A stretch of DNA of 64,000 bases from Candidatus Zixiibacteriota bacterium (GTDB lineage Bacteria; Zixibacteria; MSB-5A5; GN15; FEB-12). Under the pieces are notes generated by a model, which saw only the letters and a program-made list of their open reading frames with translations, did no database searches and was not told the origin of the DNA. The DNA is taken from assembly GCA_040753875.1 (NCBI GenBank), contig JBFMDV010000013.1:29897-93896 (forward strand), in the 5' to 3' direction. A program made the position numbers and the translations under genes. Below are positions 40,130 through 48,679 of this stretch, in pieces (positions within the stretch are counted from its first letter, which is position 1; each line of letters starts with the position of its first letter).

Positions 40130-41131
40130 GTGGCAAAGATCCTTTCCCAGGACGAGATCGACGCGTTATTGACGACCGTCACCGCCAGCGATCAGGACAA
40201 AGAGGCGGACAGTTACGAAGACGCCAAGCTTCGCTCGGTGGTCGCGTATGATTTCAAGCACCCGAACCGTGTCTCCAAAGACCAGATTCGGACGCTTGAG
40301 AACATGCACGACAACTTCGCGGGGCATTTCAGCTCCACGTTGTCGGGCATGCTGCGGACGATCGTCGATGTCGACCTGGTGTCGGTGGACCAGATCACCT
40401 ACTCCGAATTCATCATGTCGCTGGTGTCGCCGTCGTGCACGTATACATTCTCGGCGCGGCCGCTCGATGCCGTCTGCCTGGTTGATTTCAATCCCACGCT
40501 GACGTTTGCACTTATCGACCGCATGTTCGGCGGGCACGGCAAACTGCTGGAGACCGAGCGGGAGCTGACCGGGATCGAACGGTCGGTCATGGGGCAACTG
40601 GTCGGCAAGATGTATCACGAACTGGCCAAATCCTGGGAGCATATCGTCAAAGTAGAGATTCAGCAGCTGAGCTTTGAGACCAACCCGCAGTTCATCCAGA
40701 TCGTGCCGCCGGGCGAGACCGTGGTGGTGGTGTCGTTTCAGGTGAAGCTGTTTCAGTCGACTGGACTGCTCACCATGTGCTACCCCTATGTGGCGCTGGA
40801 GCCGATCATCACCAAGCTTTCGGCACAGAACTGGATCGATGCCACCAAGCGGAAGAATATCGAGGCGGACCGCGCGATCAATGTCGTCAACATGAAGGAA
40901 GTCGAAAGCGATCTGTCGGCGCTCCTGTTGGAGTCGGAGATCAAGATGCGGGAGTTCCTGGCGCTCAAAGTGGGGGACATCATTCGTTCGGACAAGAAGA
41001 TCCACCTCCCCATTGACATTTGTGTCAATCAGAGGGTGAAGTTCAACGCGCGACCGGGGCTGGCCGGCAAGAAGCGGGCGGTTCAGGTACTGGCGGTGAT
41101 AGACAGGATGTCGAAGGAGTCGAGCATATGA
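40130..41131 (+). CDS. fliM: Flagellar motor switch protein FliM
   Basis: 333 residues from GTG 40130. The N-terminal CheY-P binding motif LSQDEIDALL is intact, so the switch should respond to a phosphorylated CheY-like protein; two receivers are encoded later in the operon. The middle GGXG motif is FGGHGK, and a C-terminal SpoA domain follows (about 250-325). FliM and FliN form the C-ring. The next gene, fliN, starts 4 nt inside its end (ATGA). Confidence 0.96.
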   Translation: MAKILSQDEIDALLTTVTASDQDKEADSYEDAKLRSVVAYDFKHPNRVSKDQIRTLENMHDNFAGHFSSTLSGMLRTIVDVDLVSVDQITYSEFIMSLVSPSCTYTFSARPLDAVCLVDFNPTLTFALIDRMFGGHGKLLETERELTGIERSVMGQLVGKMYHELAKSWEHIVKVEIQQLSFETNPQFIQIVPPGETVVVVSFQVKLFQSTGLLTMCYPYVALEPIITKLSAQNWIDATKRKNIEADRAINVVNMKEVESDLSALLLESEIKMREFLALKVGDIIRSDKKIHLPIDICVNQRVKFNARPGLAGKKRAVQVLAVIDRMSKESSI

Positions 41132-41694
41132 CGGAAGAAAAAGACCAGAACCAGAGCGGGCCGGATGAGCTGCTCTCGGCAGGGGGCGGTCAGGACGATC
41201 TGCTTGCTGCCTCCGGTGCTGCGGCACCGGAAGCAGGGCGCACTCCGGTGGGAGTCGTCAACAAGGGAGATGTTCCCGAGGACGAGGCCGAAGCCGCCAT
41301 GCTGAAAATGCTGGAAGACCTGCCGCAGGAGTCGCAGGCCGTGTCGGCTGATGATATCAACTTTGGTTCTGCCTCGGTGTCCAAGGCGGAGTTCCAGCAG
41401 TTGTCGCAGTCGTCGTCGTCCGGCGAGCCGCGCAATATCAACCTGCTGATGGATGTCAACCTGCCCATCGCTATCGAACTCGGCCGCACCAAAATGACCA
41501 TCGCCGACATTCTGAACCTTGGTCCCGGGTCGGTCGTGGAACTCAACAAGCTGGCCGGTGAGCCGGTCGACCTGCTGGTGAACAACAAAGTCGTGGCCAA
41601 AGGAGAAGTAGTGGTCGTGGACGAGAACTTCGGCCTCCGTATCACTCAACTGGTAACTCCCGAGGAAAGGTTGAAGTCGCTTGGCAACGAGTAG
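41128..41694 (+). CDS. fliN: Flagellar motor switch protein FliN
   Basis: 188 residues from ATG 41128, which overlaps the fliM stop. The first about 105 residues are acidic and Gln/Ser-rich (an unusually long extension; enteric FliN is 137 residues), followed by a standard SpoA domain (NINLLMDVNLPIAIELGRTKM, LGPGSVVELNKLAGEPVDLLVN, VVVDENFGLRIT). It forms the lower part of the C-ring and binds the export ATPase regulator FliH. Confidence 0.95.
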   Translation: MTEEKDQNQSGPDELLSAGGGQDDLLAASGAAAPEAGRTPVGVVNKGDVPEDEAEAAMLKMLEDLPQESQAVSADDINFGSASVSKAEFQQLSQSSSSGEPRNINLLMDVNLPIAIELGRTKMTIADILNLGPGSVVELNKLAGEPVDLLVNNKVVAKGEVVVVDENFGLRITQLVTPEERLKSLGNE

Positions 41695-42253
41695 GTCCGA
41701 ACATCGGCGAAAGCTGATTGCTGCCGCAACCGTCATTGGCGTGGCACTCGTGGGCCTTCTCCTGGTGACGATCGGCCGGAATGGCGAGTCGCGCAGTCTG
41801 TATGCGACTGGTGACACGCCGGTCGTGGACAGCTCGGCTGCCTCGACCAGCACCGGTCTTGTCGGTTCGGCGGCAGCGACCATCTCGATCCTCAAAATGC
41901 TGGCAGCGCTGGCGGTGGTCATTGGCTGCATTTACCTCGGCATCTACTTGCTTAAGAAGTTGATGGGCCGACGTCGTCGGGGCGGCGGCGCCGAGCGGAT
42001 CCTTGAGATTCTCGAGACCGCCTATATCGACCCGAAAAAATCACTCTCATTGGTGCGAGTGGCGGACAAGTCGGTGTTGATCGGCGTCACCGACAATCAG
42101 ATCTCGGTGCTGACCGAGCTTGACCCTGAGAAGACGCAGGCGTTGGCAACTGCGAACGCAACCGGCCAGCGCGGCAGTTTCGCCGGCCTGCTCAGATCGG
42201 CTACGGATAAACTGAAAGGAATGAGCGACAAAGGGAACCAATTGACGGTGTGA
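41681..42253 (+). CDS. fliO: Flagellar biosynthesis protein FliO
   Basis: 190 residues from TTG 41681, overlapping fliN by 14 nt. Two hydrophobic segments (residues about 11-28 and 65-85), a basic stop (KKLMGRRRRGG) and a small cytoplasmic domain with the FliO pattern ERILEILETAYIDPKKSLSLVRVADKSVLIGV. FliO helps assemble the FliP ring. The first hydrophobic segment and Ser/Thr linker may be a cleavable signal or an extra helix. Position between fliN and fliP supports the call. Confidence 0.9.
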   Translation: MATSRSEHRRKLIAAATVIGVALVGLLLVTIGRNGESRSLYATGDTPVVDSSAASTSTGLVGSAAATISILKMLAALAVVIGCIYLGIYLLKKLMGRRRRGGGAERILEILETAYIDPKKSLSLVRVADKSVLIGVTDNQISVLTELDPEKTQALATANATGQRGSFAGLLRSATDKLKGMSDKGNQLTV

Positions 42254-42303
42254 ATCCAAAGTGTGTTGCCGCACTCTCATGGACATAGAGAGTCCGGTGA
42301 GCT

Positions 42304-42321
42304 CGTGACATGGATGTCACG
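42304..42321. repeat. Perfect inverted repeat before fliP (candidate operator)
   Basis: CGTGACAT-GG-ATGTCACG, 8-bp arms, 2-nt spacer, 26 nt before the fliP ATG in a 94-nt gap. The GTGAC-N6-GTCAC half-site layout is like that of CRP/FNR-family regulators; it could instead be an RNA hairpin. Confidence 0.45.
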
Positions 42322-42347
42322 ATGATTGCTCGAAAGATATATAGGAT

Positions 42348-43100
42348 ATGAAGAAACTGCTTCTCTGCGTGCTGCCAGCGATAATCGTCTGCCTGGCACT
42401 GACAACATCGGTATCCGCTCAGGTTCTGCCCAAAGTCTCGGTCGAGGTCGGGAAGGCAGCCGGTCCCAAGGACCTTTCGGTCACTCTTCAGATTGTCATT
42501 CTTCTGACGGTGCTCGCCCTGGCGCCCTCGATTCTGATCATGGTGACATCGTTTGTGCGGATTGCCGTCGTTTTGTCCTTTCTGCGGCAGGCAATCGGTA
42601 CGAACCAGATGCCGCCGAACCAGTTGCTTATCGGCTTGGCATTGATCCTGACATTTTTCATCATGTCCCCGGTGTTGAACACGTCGTACAACGACGGCGT
42701 AAAGCCGTATCTCGAAGAGAAGATCTCCAAAGACGAAGCCTTCGACAAGAGTGTGGCGCCGTTCCGCAAGTTCATGCTGTCGCAGGCACGTGAACAGGAC
42801 CTGGCTCTGTTCGTCGGTCTGGCCAAGATTCCGCAGCCCAAGAACGCCGATGAGATACCCCTGCACGTACTGATTCCCGGCTTTGTCATCTCGGAACTGC
42901 GTACATCGTTCCAGATCGCCTTTGTGATCTTCATTCCGTTCCTGGTGATAGACATGGTGGTTGCTTCGGTGTTGATGTCCATGGGTATGATGATGCTGCC
43001 GCCGATCCTCGTATCGCTGCCGTTCAAGATCCTGTTGTTCGTTTTGGTGGACGGCTGGTACTTGCTGGTGAAATCGCTCGTGGAGTCGTTCCACATGTAG
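42348..43100 (+). CDS. fliP: Flagellar export gate protein FliP
   Basis: 250 residues. Cleavable signal peptide (to about residue 24, SVSAQV), then the family signatures LTVLALAPSILIMVTSFVRI and LRQAIGTNQMPPNQLLIGLAL, and four membrane helices with FIPFLVIDMVVASVLMSMGM near the end. FliP forms the core pentamer of the FliPQR export gate. Length and all motifs are normal. Confidence 0.97.
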   Translation: MKKLLLCVLPAIIVCLALTTSVSAQVLPKVSVEVGKAAGPKDLSVTLQIVILLTVLALAPSILIMVTSFVRIAVVLSFLRQAIGTNQMPPNQLLIGLALILTFFIMSPVLNTSYNDGVKPYLEEKISKDEAFDKSVAPFRKFMLSQAREQDLALFVGLAKIPQPKNADEIPLHVLIPGFVISELRTSFQIAFVIFIPFLVIDMVVASVLMSMGMMMLPPILVSLPFKILLFVLVDGWYLLVKSLVESFHM

Positions 43101-43115
43101 AGAGGAAATGATGCT

Positions 43116-43385
43116 ATGACACCCCAAATGATCGTCAGTATAGGCCGCGAAGCACTCACCGTCACACTCCTGGTGGCGGCGCCGATGCTGCTGTTCGGGC
43201 TCATCATCGGACTTATCATTTCCATATTCCAGGCGGTGACGCAGATCAATGAAATGACACTTACGTTTGTCCCCAAGATCCTGGCGGTGTCGTTGGCTCT
43301 CTTGATTTTTCTTCCCTGGATGATCAACATGGTGACCGATTTCACACGGCATATGTTTGCGCTTATCCCGGCGCTGGTCGGATAA
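43116..43385 (+). CDS. fliQ: Flagellar export gate protein FliQ
   Basis: 89 residues, two membrane helices. Conserved VAAPMLLFGLIIGLIISIFQAVTQINEMTLTFVPKI identifies FliQ, four copies of which wrap the FliPR core. It lies 15 nt after fliP. The operon then has its largest internal gap (228 nt) before fliR. Confidence 0.97.
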   Translation: MTPQMIVSIGREALTVTLLVAAPMLLFGLIIGLIISIFQAVTQINEMTLTFVPKILAVSLALLIFLPWMINMVTDFTRHMFALIPALVG

Positions 43386-43388
43386 AAC

Positions 43389-43416
43389 TAAAGTTTTTCA
43401 ATCGGACTGCCGATCT
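43389..43416 (+). promoter_or_regulatory. Sigma-28 (FliA)-like promoter after fliQ
   Basis: TAAAGTTT (43389-43396), 12-nt spacer, GCCGATCT (43409-43416), against the enteric consensus TAAAGTTT-N11-GCCGATAA. Both boxes are nearly perfect; the spacer is one nt long. It starts 4 nt after the fliQ stop and could drive fliR to fliA and beyond. Confidence 0.55.
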
Positions 43417-43554
43417 ATGTAGTCTGAACGATTTTCCTACAGCGCTGGTAATAATTTCCACAACCGGCCGATTTCCGTGCCGCCCCCCGTTTCTGTCGAT
43501 TTCTAACTCATTGGATGCCGGGCGGTTATGACCGCTACAGATGCCGTTTCACTT

Positions 43555-43570
43555 TGGCACACGGTTTGTG
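43555..43570 (+). promoter_or_regulatory. Weak sigma-54-like element before fliR
   Basis: TGGCAC at 43555-43560 is a perfect -24 half; the -12 half reads TTTGTG at correct distance, so the essential C is T. Possible second sigma-54 promoter, 44 nt before the fliR start. Confidence 0.3.
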
Positions 43571-43613
43571 ATTACGGTCGGGCGATTGACCCGAACTGTA
43601 AGGAACACGAGCC

Positions 43614-44402
43614 TTGTTTGACTTTGTAACCTTCGCGGCCGACAGACTCCAGCTTTTCCTATTGATCCTGCTTCGCGCCTCGGGCCTGTTTCTGATCGCG
43701 CCGCTTCTGTCCAACAAAATGTTTCCGACGCAGGCCAAAGTGGGCCTGGTGATCCTGATCGGGATCATCATGGTCTCGACCATCGGCACGACCAGTGTCC
43801 CTCCGGTGATGACACTCTCGGACCTGATCGCCGTAGCCGCCAAGGAACTTCTGGTGGGTCTGTCGATCGGGTTCGTGTTTTCGCTTTTGATGATCGGCGT
43901 CCAGGCCGCCGGTGACATAGTCAGCTACCAGATCGGTTTTTCGCTGGCCGAAGTGCTGGACCCGCAATCCGGTGTCGCGACGACGACGCTCGGTCAGTTC
44001 TGGCTGCTTCTGGCTTCGCTGATTTTCCTAACGCTGAACGGTCATCATCTCATCATCACGGCCTTCAGCAACAGCTACGAAGTTATTCCGCCGGCGAAAG
44101 TCGCGCTGACTGGATCAGCGGTCGAGTTGATCCTCACCTACAGCGCCTACGTGTTTGTGATCGGGCTGAAAATCGCGGCGCCGGTCATCGTGACACTGCT
44201 GTTGACCGATGTCGCCATGGGAACGCTGTCCCGTCTGATGCCCACCATGAATGTCTTCGTGCTCGGATTCGGCCTCAAAGTTGGGATCGGACTGGTCATA
44301 ATGGCGATGTCGCTGCCGGTATTTGCCTACGTGCTCGAAAAGAGCACCACCATGCTGAACAACGAATTGGGTCGCCTGATGGTGGCGCTGGGGAAAGCTT
44401 AG
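43614..44402 (+). CDS. fliR: Flagellar export gate protein FliR
   Basis: 262 residues from TTG 43614 (AAGGA upstream). About six membrane helices; LLRASGLFLIAPLLSNKMFP at the start and GDIVSYQIGFSLAEVLDPQSG in the middle are FliR signatures. It is the single lid-like subunit of the FliPQR gate and contacts FlhB, whose gene starts 6 nt later. The non-ATG start may keep its level low. Confidence 0.95.
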   Translation: MFDFVTFAADRLQLFLLILLRASGLFLIAPLLSNKMFPTQAKVGLVILIGIIMVSTIGTTSVPPVMTLSDLIAVAAKELLVGLSIGFVFSLLMIGVQAAGDIVSYQIGFSLAEVLDPQSGVATTTLGQFWLLLASLIFLTLNGHHLIITAFSNSYEVIPPAKVALTGSAVELILTYSAYVFVIGLKIAAPVIVTLLLTDVAMGTLSRLMPTMNVFVLGFGLKVGIGLVIMAMSLPVFAYVLEKSTTMLNNELGRLMVALGKA

Positions 44403-44408
44403 CGGATC

Positions 44409-45479
44409 ATGGCTGAAGAGCAATATCAAGAACGAACTGAGCAAGCGACACCCCGACGGCGCGAGAAAGCCCGCGAAGAGGGGACGGTCGCGCGGTCGAT
44501 GGAGCTCAACTCCGCAGTGATCATCCTGCTCGGCTTTGCCGGTCTGTTTGCCATCGGTCCGCATCTGGTCGACCAGTCCAAAGCGCTTATGCAGCATGTC
44601 ATGGCCAACGCGCCGACCATTGCCGCGGCCGACCCTACGTTCATGAAAGTGTTTACCGATAACCTGCTTCGCTTCTTCGTGATCCTCACGCCGGTGTTCA
44701 TTATGCTGTTCGTCATCGGGACGGCGGTGAACCTCGCACAGGTCGGATTCCACGTCAGCACCAAAGCGATGGCGTTCAAGTTCGAGAAACTCGATATCGC
44801 GGCCGGACTCAAGCGGTTGTTCTCCGCCCGGTCGGCGGTCGCCATGCTTCGCGACGCACTCAAGCTGCTCGTGCTCGGTGTCGTTGCCTACAAAGTCATC
44901 ACCGACGAGTCGGAGCAGTTCTTCCTGCTGCCGGACCTGAGCATACCGCAGTTGGCCGGCACGATGGGGCGGCTGGCGCTCGTTATCGCCGTCAAGATCG
45001 GCGCCGCCATACTCGTGATCGCCGCGCTCGATTACCTCTATCAGCGCTACGAATTCGAGAAGTCCATTCGGATGTCCAAGCAGGACATCAAAGACGAATA
45101 CAAGGAGACAGAGGGCTCGCCGCAGGTGAAAATGCGCGTCCGCCAAATTCAGCGCGAAATGGCCCGCAAGCGGATGATGCAGGAGGTGCCGAAAGCGGAT
45201 GTGGTCATCACCAACCCCACACACCTGGCGGTGGCGCTGAAGTACGACGCTTCCCACATGAATGCACCGTTCGTGGTGGCCAAGGGAGAGCGTCTGATTG
45301 CTCAGCGTATCAAGGAGATCGCCCTTGAGAATGATATCCCGGTGATCGAAGACAAGGCCCTGGCGCGCGCCCTGTTCAAAATGTGCGAGGTGGGTCAGAT
45401 GGTGCCGCACACGCTGTACCGCGCCGTGGCCGAGGTTCTGGCCTACGTCTATCGCCTCAAGGGAAAGGCGGTAAGCTGA
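44409..45479 (+). CDS. flhB: Flagellar export switch protein FlhB
   Basis: 356 residues. N-terminal EQYQERTEQATPRRREKAREEG, four membrane helices (about 30-210) and a cytoplasmic domain with the self-cleaving NPTH site (VVITNPTHLAVALKY, near residue 268), so the hook-to-filament export switch should work. Length is normal. Confidence 0.97.
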   Translation: MAEEQYQERTEQATPRRREKAREEGTVARSMELNSAVIILLGFAGLFAIGPHLVDQSKALMQHVMANAPTIAAADPTFMKVFTDNLLRFFVILTPVFIMLFVIGTAVNLAQVGFHVSTKAMAFKFEKLDIAAGLKRLFSARSAVAMLRDALKLLVLGVVAYKVITDESEQFFLLPDLSIPQLAGTMGRLALVIAVKIGAAILVIAALDYLYQRYEFEKSIRMSKQDIKDEYKETEGSPQVKMRVRQIQREMARKRMMQEVPKADVVITNPTHLAVALKYDASHMNAPFVVAKGERLIAQRIKEIALENDIPVIEDKALARALFKMCEVGQMVPHTLYRAVAEVLAYVYRLKGKAVS

Positions 45480-45480
45480 C

Positions 45481-47556
45481 ATGGCGAAGCCGGCCACCCA
45501 GAATAATTTCCTGACCATGCTCGCCGGGCGTTCCGACATCGCCTTGGCGGTCGCGGTTATCGGAATTGTCACCGTGCTGGTGATCCCGATCCCGCCGGTC
45601 CTCCTGGATTTCTCGTTGGCGTTCAATATCACGTTCTCGCTGGTGATACTGCTCACTACGCTGTATATCACCCGCCCGCTCGATCTGTCGGTCTTCCCGG
45701 GGCTGCTTCTGATCATCACGCTCATGCGCTTGTCGCTGAACGTGGCCTCCACACGGCTGATTCTCGGCCAGGGGTATGCCGGTGAAGTGATCAACTCGTT
45801 CGGCAATTTCGTGGTCCAGGGGAACTACGTGGTCGGGTTTATCATCTTCTGCATCCTGGTAGTGATACAGTTCATCGTCATCACTAAGGGTGCAGGGCGC
45901 ATTTCCGAAGTTGCGGCACGTTTCACGTTGGACGCCATGCCGGGCAAGCAGATGGCAATTGATGCCGATCTGAACGCAGGCATTATCAACGAGAGTGAAG
46001 CTCGCCGTCGCCGCGAAGAGATCGCGCGAGAAGCTGATTTTTATGGCGCAATGGATGGCGCCTCCAAGTTTGTGCGCGGTGATGCCATCGCCGGCATCAT
46101 CATCACGCTCATCAACATCATCGGCGGCTTCATCATCGGTGCGGCCATGAAGGGGATGGATATCACCGATGCTCTTCGCACCTACACGCTGTTGTCGATA
46201 GGTGACGGTCTGGTGACTCAGATACCGGCCCTGCTGGTGAGTACGGCATCCGGTATCATCGTCACGCGCGCCGCCTCCACTTCCAACATGGGAAAAGATG
46301 TCGCGACCCAGTTATCGCGCCAGCCGCGAGCCATCTTTGTCGCCGCGGCCGTGCTGCTGCTCCTGGGCGTCGTGCCGGGCATGCCGACGATCACGTTTCT
46401 TGCACTCGGGCTTACCGTTGGCGGTATCGGGATGCTCACGCGCCAGGCTGAGCGGTCTCGCATCGAAACCGAGCGACAGGAAGCACTCCAGAAACAAGCC
46501 AAACCCACCGAGGCCAAAGAGCGCACCGAAGACCTCCTGAAAGTGGATACCATCGGCCTGGAGATCGGCTATGGCCTCATCCCGCTCGTGGACGCCAATC
46601 AGGGAGGAGATCTGCTCACTCGAATTTCTTCTCTCCGCAAGCAATTAGCGACCGAGCTTGGGATTCTGGTGCCGCCGATCCGCATCCGCGACAACGTGCG
46701 GCTGAAGCCGAACGAATATCAGATCAAGATCAAGGGGATTCGTGTGGCCGGGTCCGAGCTCATGCTCGATCATGTGCTGGCCATCAATCCCGGATATGTT
46801 CGCGACCAGCTCGATGGATTCCAGACCAAGGAGCCGGCGTTCGGTCTCGATGCAACCTGGATACTCCCCACGTTGCGCGAGGTTGCCGAAGCCCGACAAT
46901 TCACGGTGGTTGAGCCGTCGGCGGTACTGGCTACGCATCTGACTGAAACGACACGGTCTTCGGCGTCCGAGATATTGACCCGCCAGGATGTGCGGCGTCT
47001 GGCCGACACCCTCAAGGAAGATTACCCGGCGCTGGTCGATTCGGTCATCCCGGATATCCTGCCGCTCTCAACGCTGCACAAGATCCTCCAGTCCCTCCTG
47101 GCCGAGCGGATTCCGATCAGGGATCTGGCTACGATCGTGGAGACAGCTTCGGATTACATCCACGTCACCAAAGACAGCGATGTGCTGGCCGAGTATGTGC
47201 GGATGTCACTCAAGCGACAGATCTCCGAGCTCTATAAGGATCAGACCAGCAAGATCAATGTGTTCACGATCGACCCGGCGGTTGAACAGAAGCTGGCTGA
47301 TTCGATTCAGAACACCAAGCAGGGACTCATGCTGGTGCTCGATCCGGCATTGACCGAGACACTCCTGGCCAGGATCGGTGAGCAGGCCGAGCGGCTGCAG
47401 AACGGCGGCTTCACGCCGGTCTGTCTCTGCTCGCCCAATATCCGACTGGCGCTGCGACGCCTGATCGAATCCAGCCACCCGGGAACCGCCGTGGTGTCAT
47501 ACAACGAGATTCTCCCCAATGTCGAATTGGTTTCTACCGGGACAGTGAGGTTATAG
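45481..47556 (+). CDS. flhA: Flagellar export protein FlhA
   Basis: 691 residues. Seven to eight N-terminal membrane helices, the FHIPEP signature region (RISEVAARFTLDAMPGKQMAIDADLNAG, near residue 145-170) and a large cytoplasmic ring domain (about 340-691). It forms the nonameric export platform and uses the proton motive force. It starts 1 nt after the flhB stop. Confidence 0.98.
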   Translation: MAKPATQNNFLTMLAGRSDIALAVAVIGIVTVLVIPIPPVLLDFSLAFNITFSLVILLTTLYITRPLDLSVFPGLLLIITLMRLSLNVASTRLILGQGYAGEVINSFGNFVVQGNYVVGFIIFCILVVIQFIVITKGAGRISEVAARFTLDAMPGKQMAIDADLNAGIINESEARRRREEIAREADFYGAMDGASKFVRGDAIAGIIITLINIIGGFIIGAAMKGMDITDALRTYTLLSIGDGLVTQIPALLVSTASGIIVTRAASTSNMGKDVATQLSRQPRAIFVAAAVLLLLGVVPGMPTITFLALGLTVGGIGMLTRQAERSRIETERQEALQKQAKPTEAKERTEDLLKVDTIGLEIGYGLIPLVDANQGGDLLTRISSLRKQLATELGILVPPIRIRDNVRLKPNEYQIKIKGIRVAGSELMLDHVLAINPGYVRDQLDGFQTKEPAFGLDATWILPTLREVAEARQFTVVEPSAVLATHLTETTRSSASEILTRQDVRRLADTLKEDYPALVDSVIPDILPLSTLHKILQSLLAERIPIRDLATIVETASDYIHVTKDSDVLAEYVRMSLKRQISELYKDQTSKINVFTIDPAVEQKLADSIQNTKQGLMLVLDPALTETLLARIGEQAERLQNGGFTPVCLCSPNIRLALRRLIESSHPGTAVVSYNEILPNVELVSTGTVRL

Positions 47557-47557
47557 G

Positions 47558-48679
47558 ATGATCATCAAGACCTACACCGCAGACTCGGCTTCATCGGCCC
47601 TGAAACGTGTGCGCTCCGAAATGGGACCCGGTGCAGTCGTACTAAAGACTCGTCAGGTGCAGCCCTTCGGTCCCAATCGCATCGAAGTTACCGCCTGCCT
47701 GGACAAGCCGGCTGATTTGCCGAACACACCGAAGCGTGACCAGCGCAGCAACCGCATGGCAGCGCGCGTTGATCAAACAGTTGCTTCGAATAGCGAACTA
47801 TCTCAGCCGGTACCATCATCCGTCAGTGCTGAATCGGAAACGAAGCTCCGTTTGCTTGAAGCGAAGATCGATTCGCTGACGCGACTGATCTCAGTGTCGC
47901 GCGGGCCAAGTTCACTGCCTGAATCGACCAACCCCTTCGCCGATGCGCTTCGCAACAGCGATGTTCCCGAATCGGTCATTGCCCAACTCCTCGGCAGCTT
48001 GACTATGAACGCCGGTACGACGCACGACCCTGCCCAGGAGATCCTGCGACAGATGACCGTCTATCTCTCCGAGCGAATGCTCCCGCAACTGAGTTTCAAA
48101 CCGGGAGATCGCGTGCTGTTGGTGGGGCCTGCCGGCTCCGGCAAAAGCGCCGTGATGGGAAAACTGGCCGCCCGATTGGTATTTCAGGAAAAGCAGAAGG
48201 TTACGCTCGCATCACTCGATGATGTCAAAGTTGGCGCTCATGAAGAGCTTCAAAGCTACGCCGACCTTTTGGGCACGCCGGCCATGAGCGACTGCGACAT
48301 GCTGAAGGAGACCGACAAGAAGAGCGTCACGCTTATCGACACGCCCGGTTTGCCGACCGATAACGTCAAGCTGTCGGAACTGGCACAAGTCGCCTCAACG
48401 CTGAAGCTGACTCACACGATTGTGGTCCTTTCGGCGCTGATGCGGTCATCGGATGTCGAATCGATCGTTCGCCGGATGCAGACCGTCAATCCAACCCACG
48501 TGGTGTTGACGATGCTCGATGTCACTTCGCGATGGGGTGGAGCTCTCGCGGCGGTCGAGCATTCAAATCTCAAGATTGCTTTTGTTACCAACGCGCCGGG
48601 GGGAAAGGGGACACTAAACGCTCCGGATCCGGCTCTGTTCGCGCGGACGCTTCTGAACACGGAGGTAAACCGTGGCTAA
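47558..48679 (+). CDS. flhF: FlhF, SRP-like GTPase with degenerate nucleotide motifs
   Basis: 373 residues. N-terminal basic domain (MIIKTYTADSASSALKRVRSEMGPGAVVLKTR), linker, N and G domains. The P-loop GPAGSGKS (near 190) is intact. Other GTPase motifs deviate: the usual DTYRxGA reads DDVKVGA, DTAGR reads DTPGL (near 261), and the guanine-binding TKLDE reads TMLDV (near 318), losing the lysine. FlhF normally places the flagellum at the pole and works with FlhG, encoded next (8-nt overlap). GTP specificity or turnover may be reduced here; location and overall fold support the FlhF call. Confidence 0.9.
   Translation: MIIKTYTADSASSALKRVRSEMGPGAVVLKTRQVQPFGPNRIEVTACLDKPADLPNTPKRDQRSNRMAARVDQTVASNSELSQPVPSSVSAESETKLRLLEAKIDSLTRLISVSRGPSSLPESTNPFADALRNSDVPESVIAQLLGSLTMNAGTTHDPAQEILRQMTVYLSERMLPQLSFKPGDRVLLVGPAGSGKSAVMGKLAARLVFQEKQKVTLASLDDVKVGAHEELQSYADLLGTPAMSDCDMLKETDKKSVTLIDTPGLPTDNVKLSELAQVASTLKLTHTIVVLSALMRSSDVESIVRRMQTVNPTHVVLTMLDVTSRWGGALAAVEHSNLKIAFVTNAPGGKGTLNAPDPALFARTLLNTEVNRG

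Noticed and set aside
42201..43352. 383-codon open frame on the minus strand opposite fliP/fliQ
   Set aside because: His/Gln/Arg-rich product typical of antisense reading of membrane-protein genes.
44115..45806. 563-codon open frame on the minus strand
   Set aside because: It lies antisense to fliR, flhB and flhA, all with full family motifs; the long frame is a by-product of GC-rich codon use.
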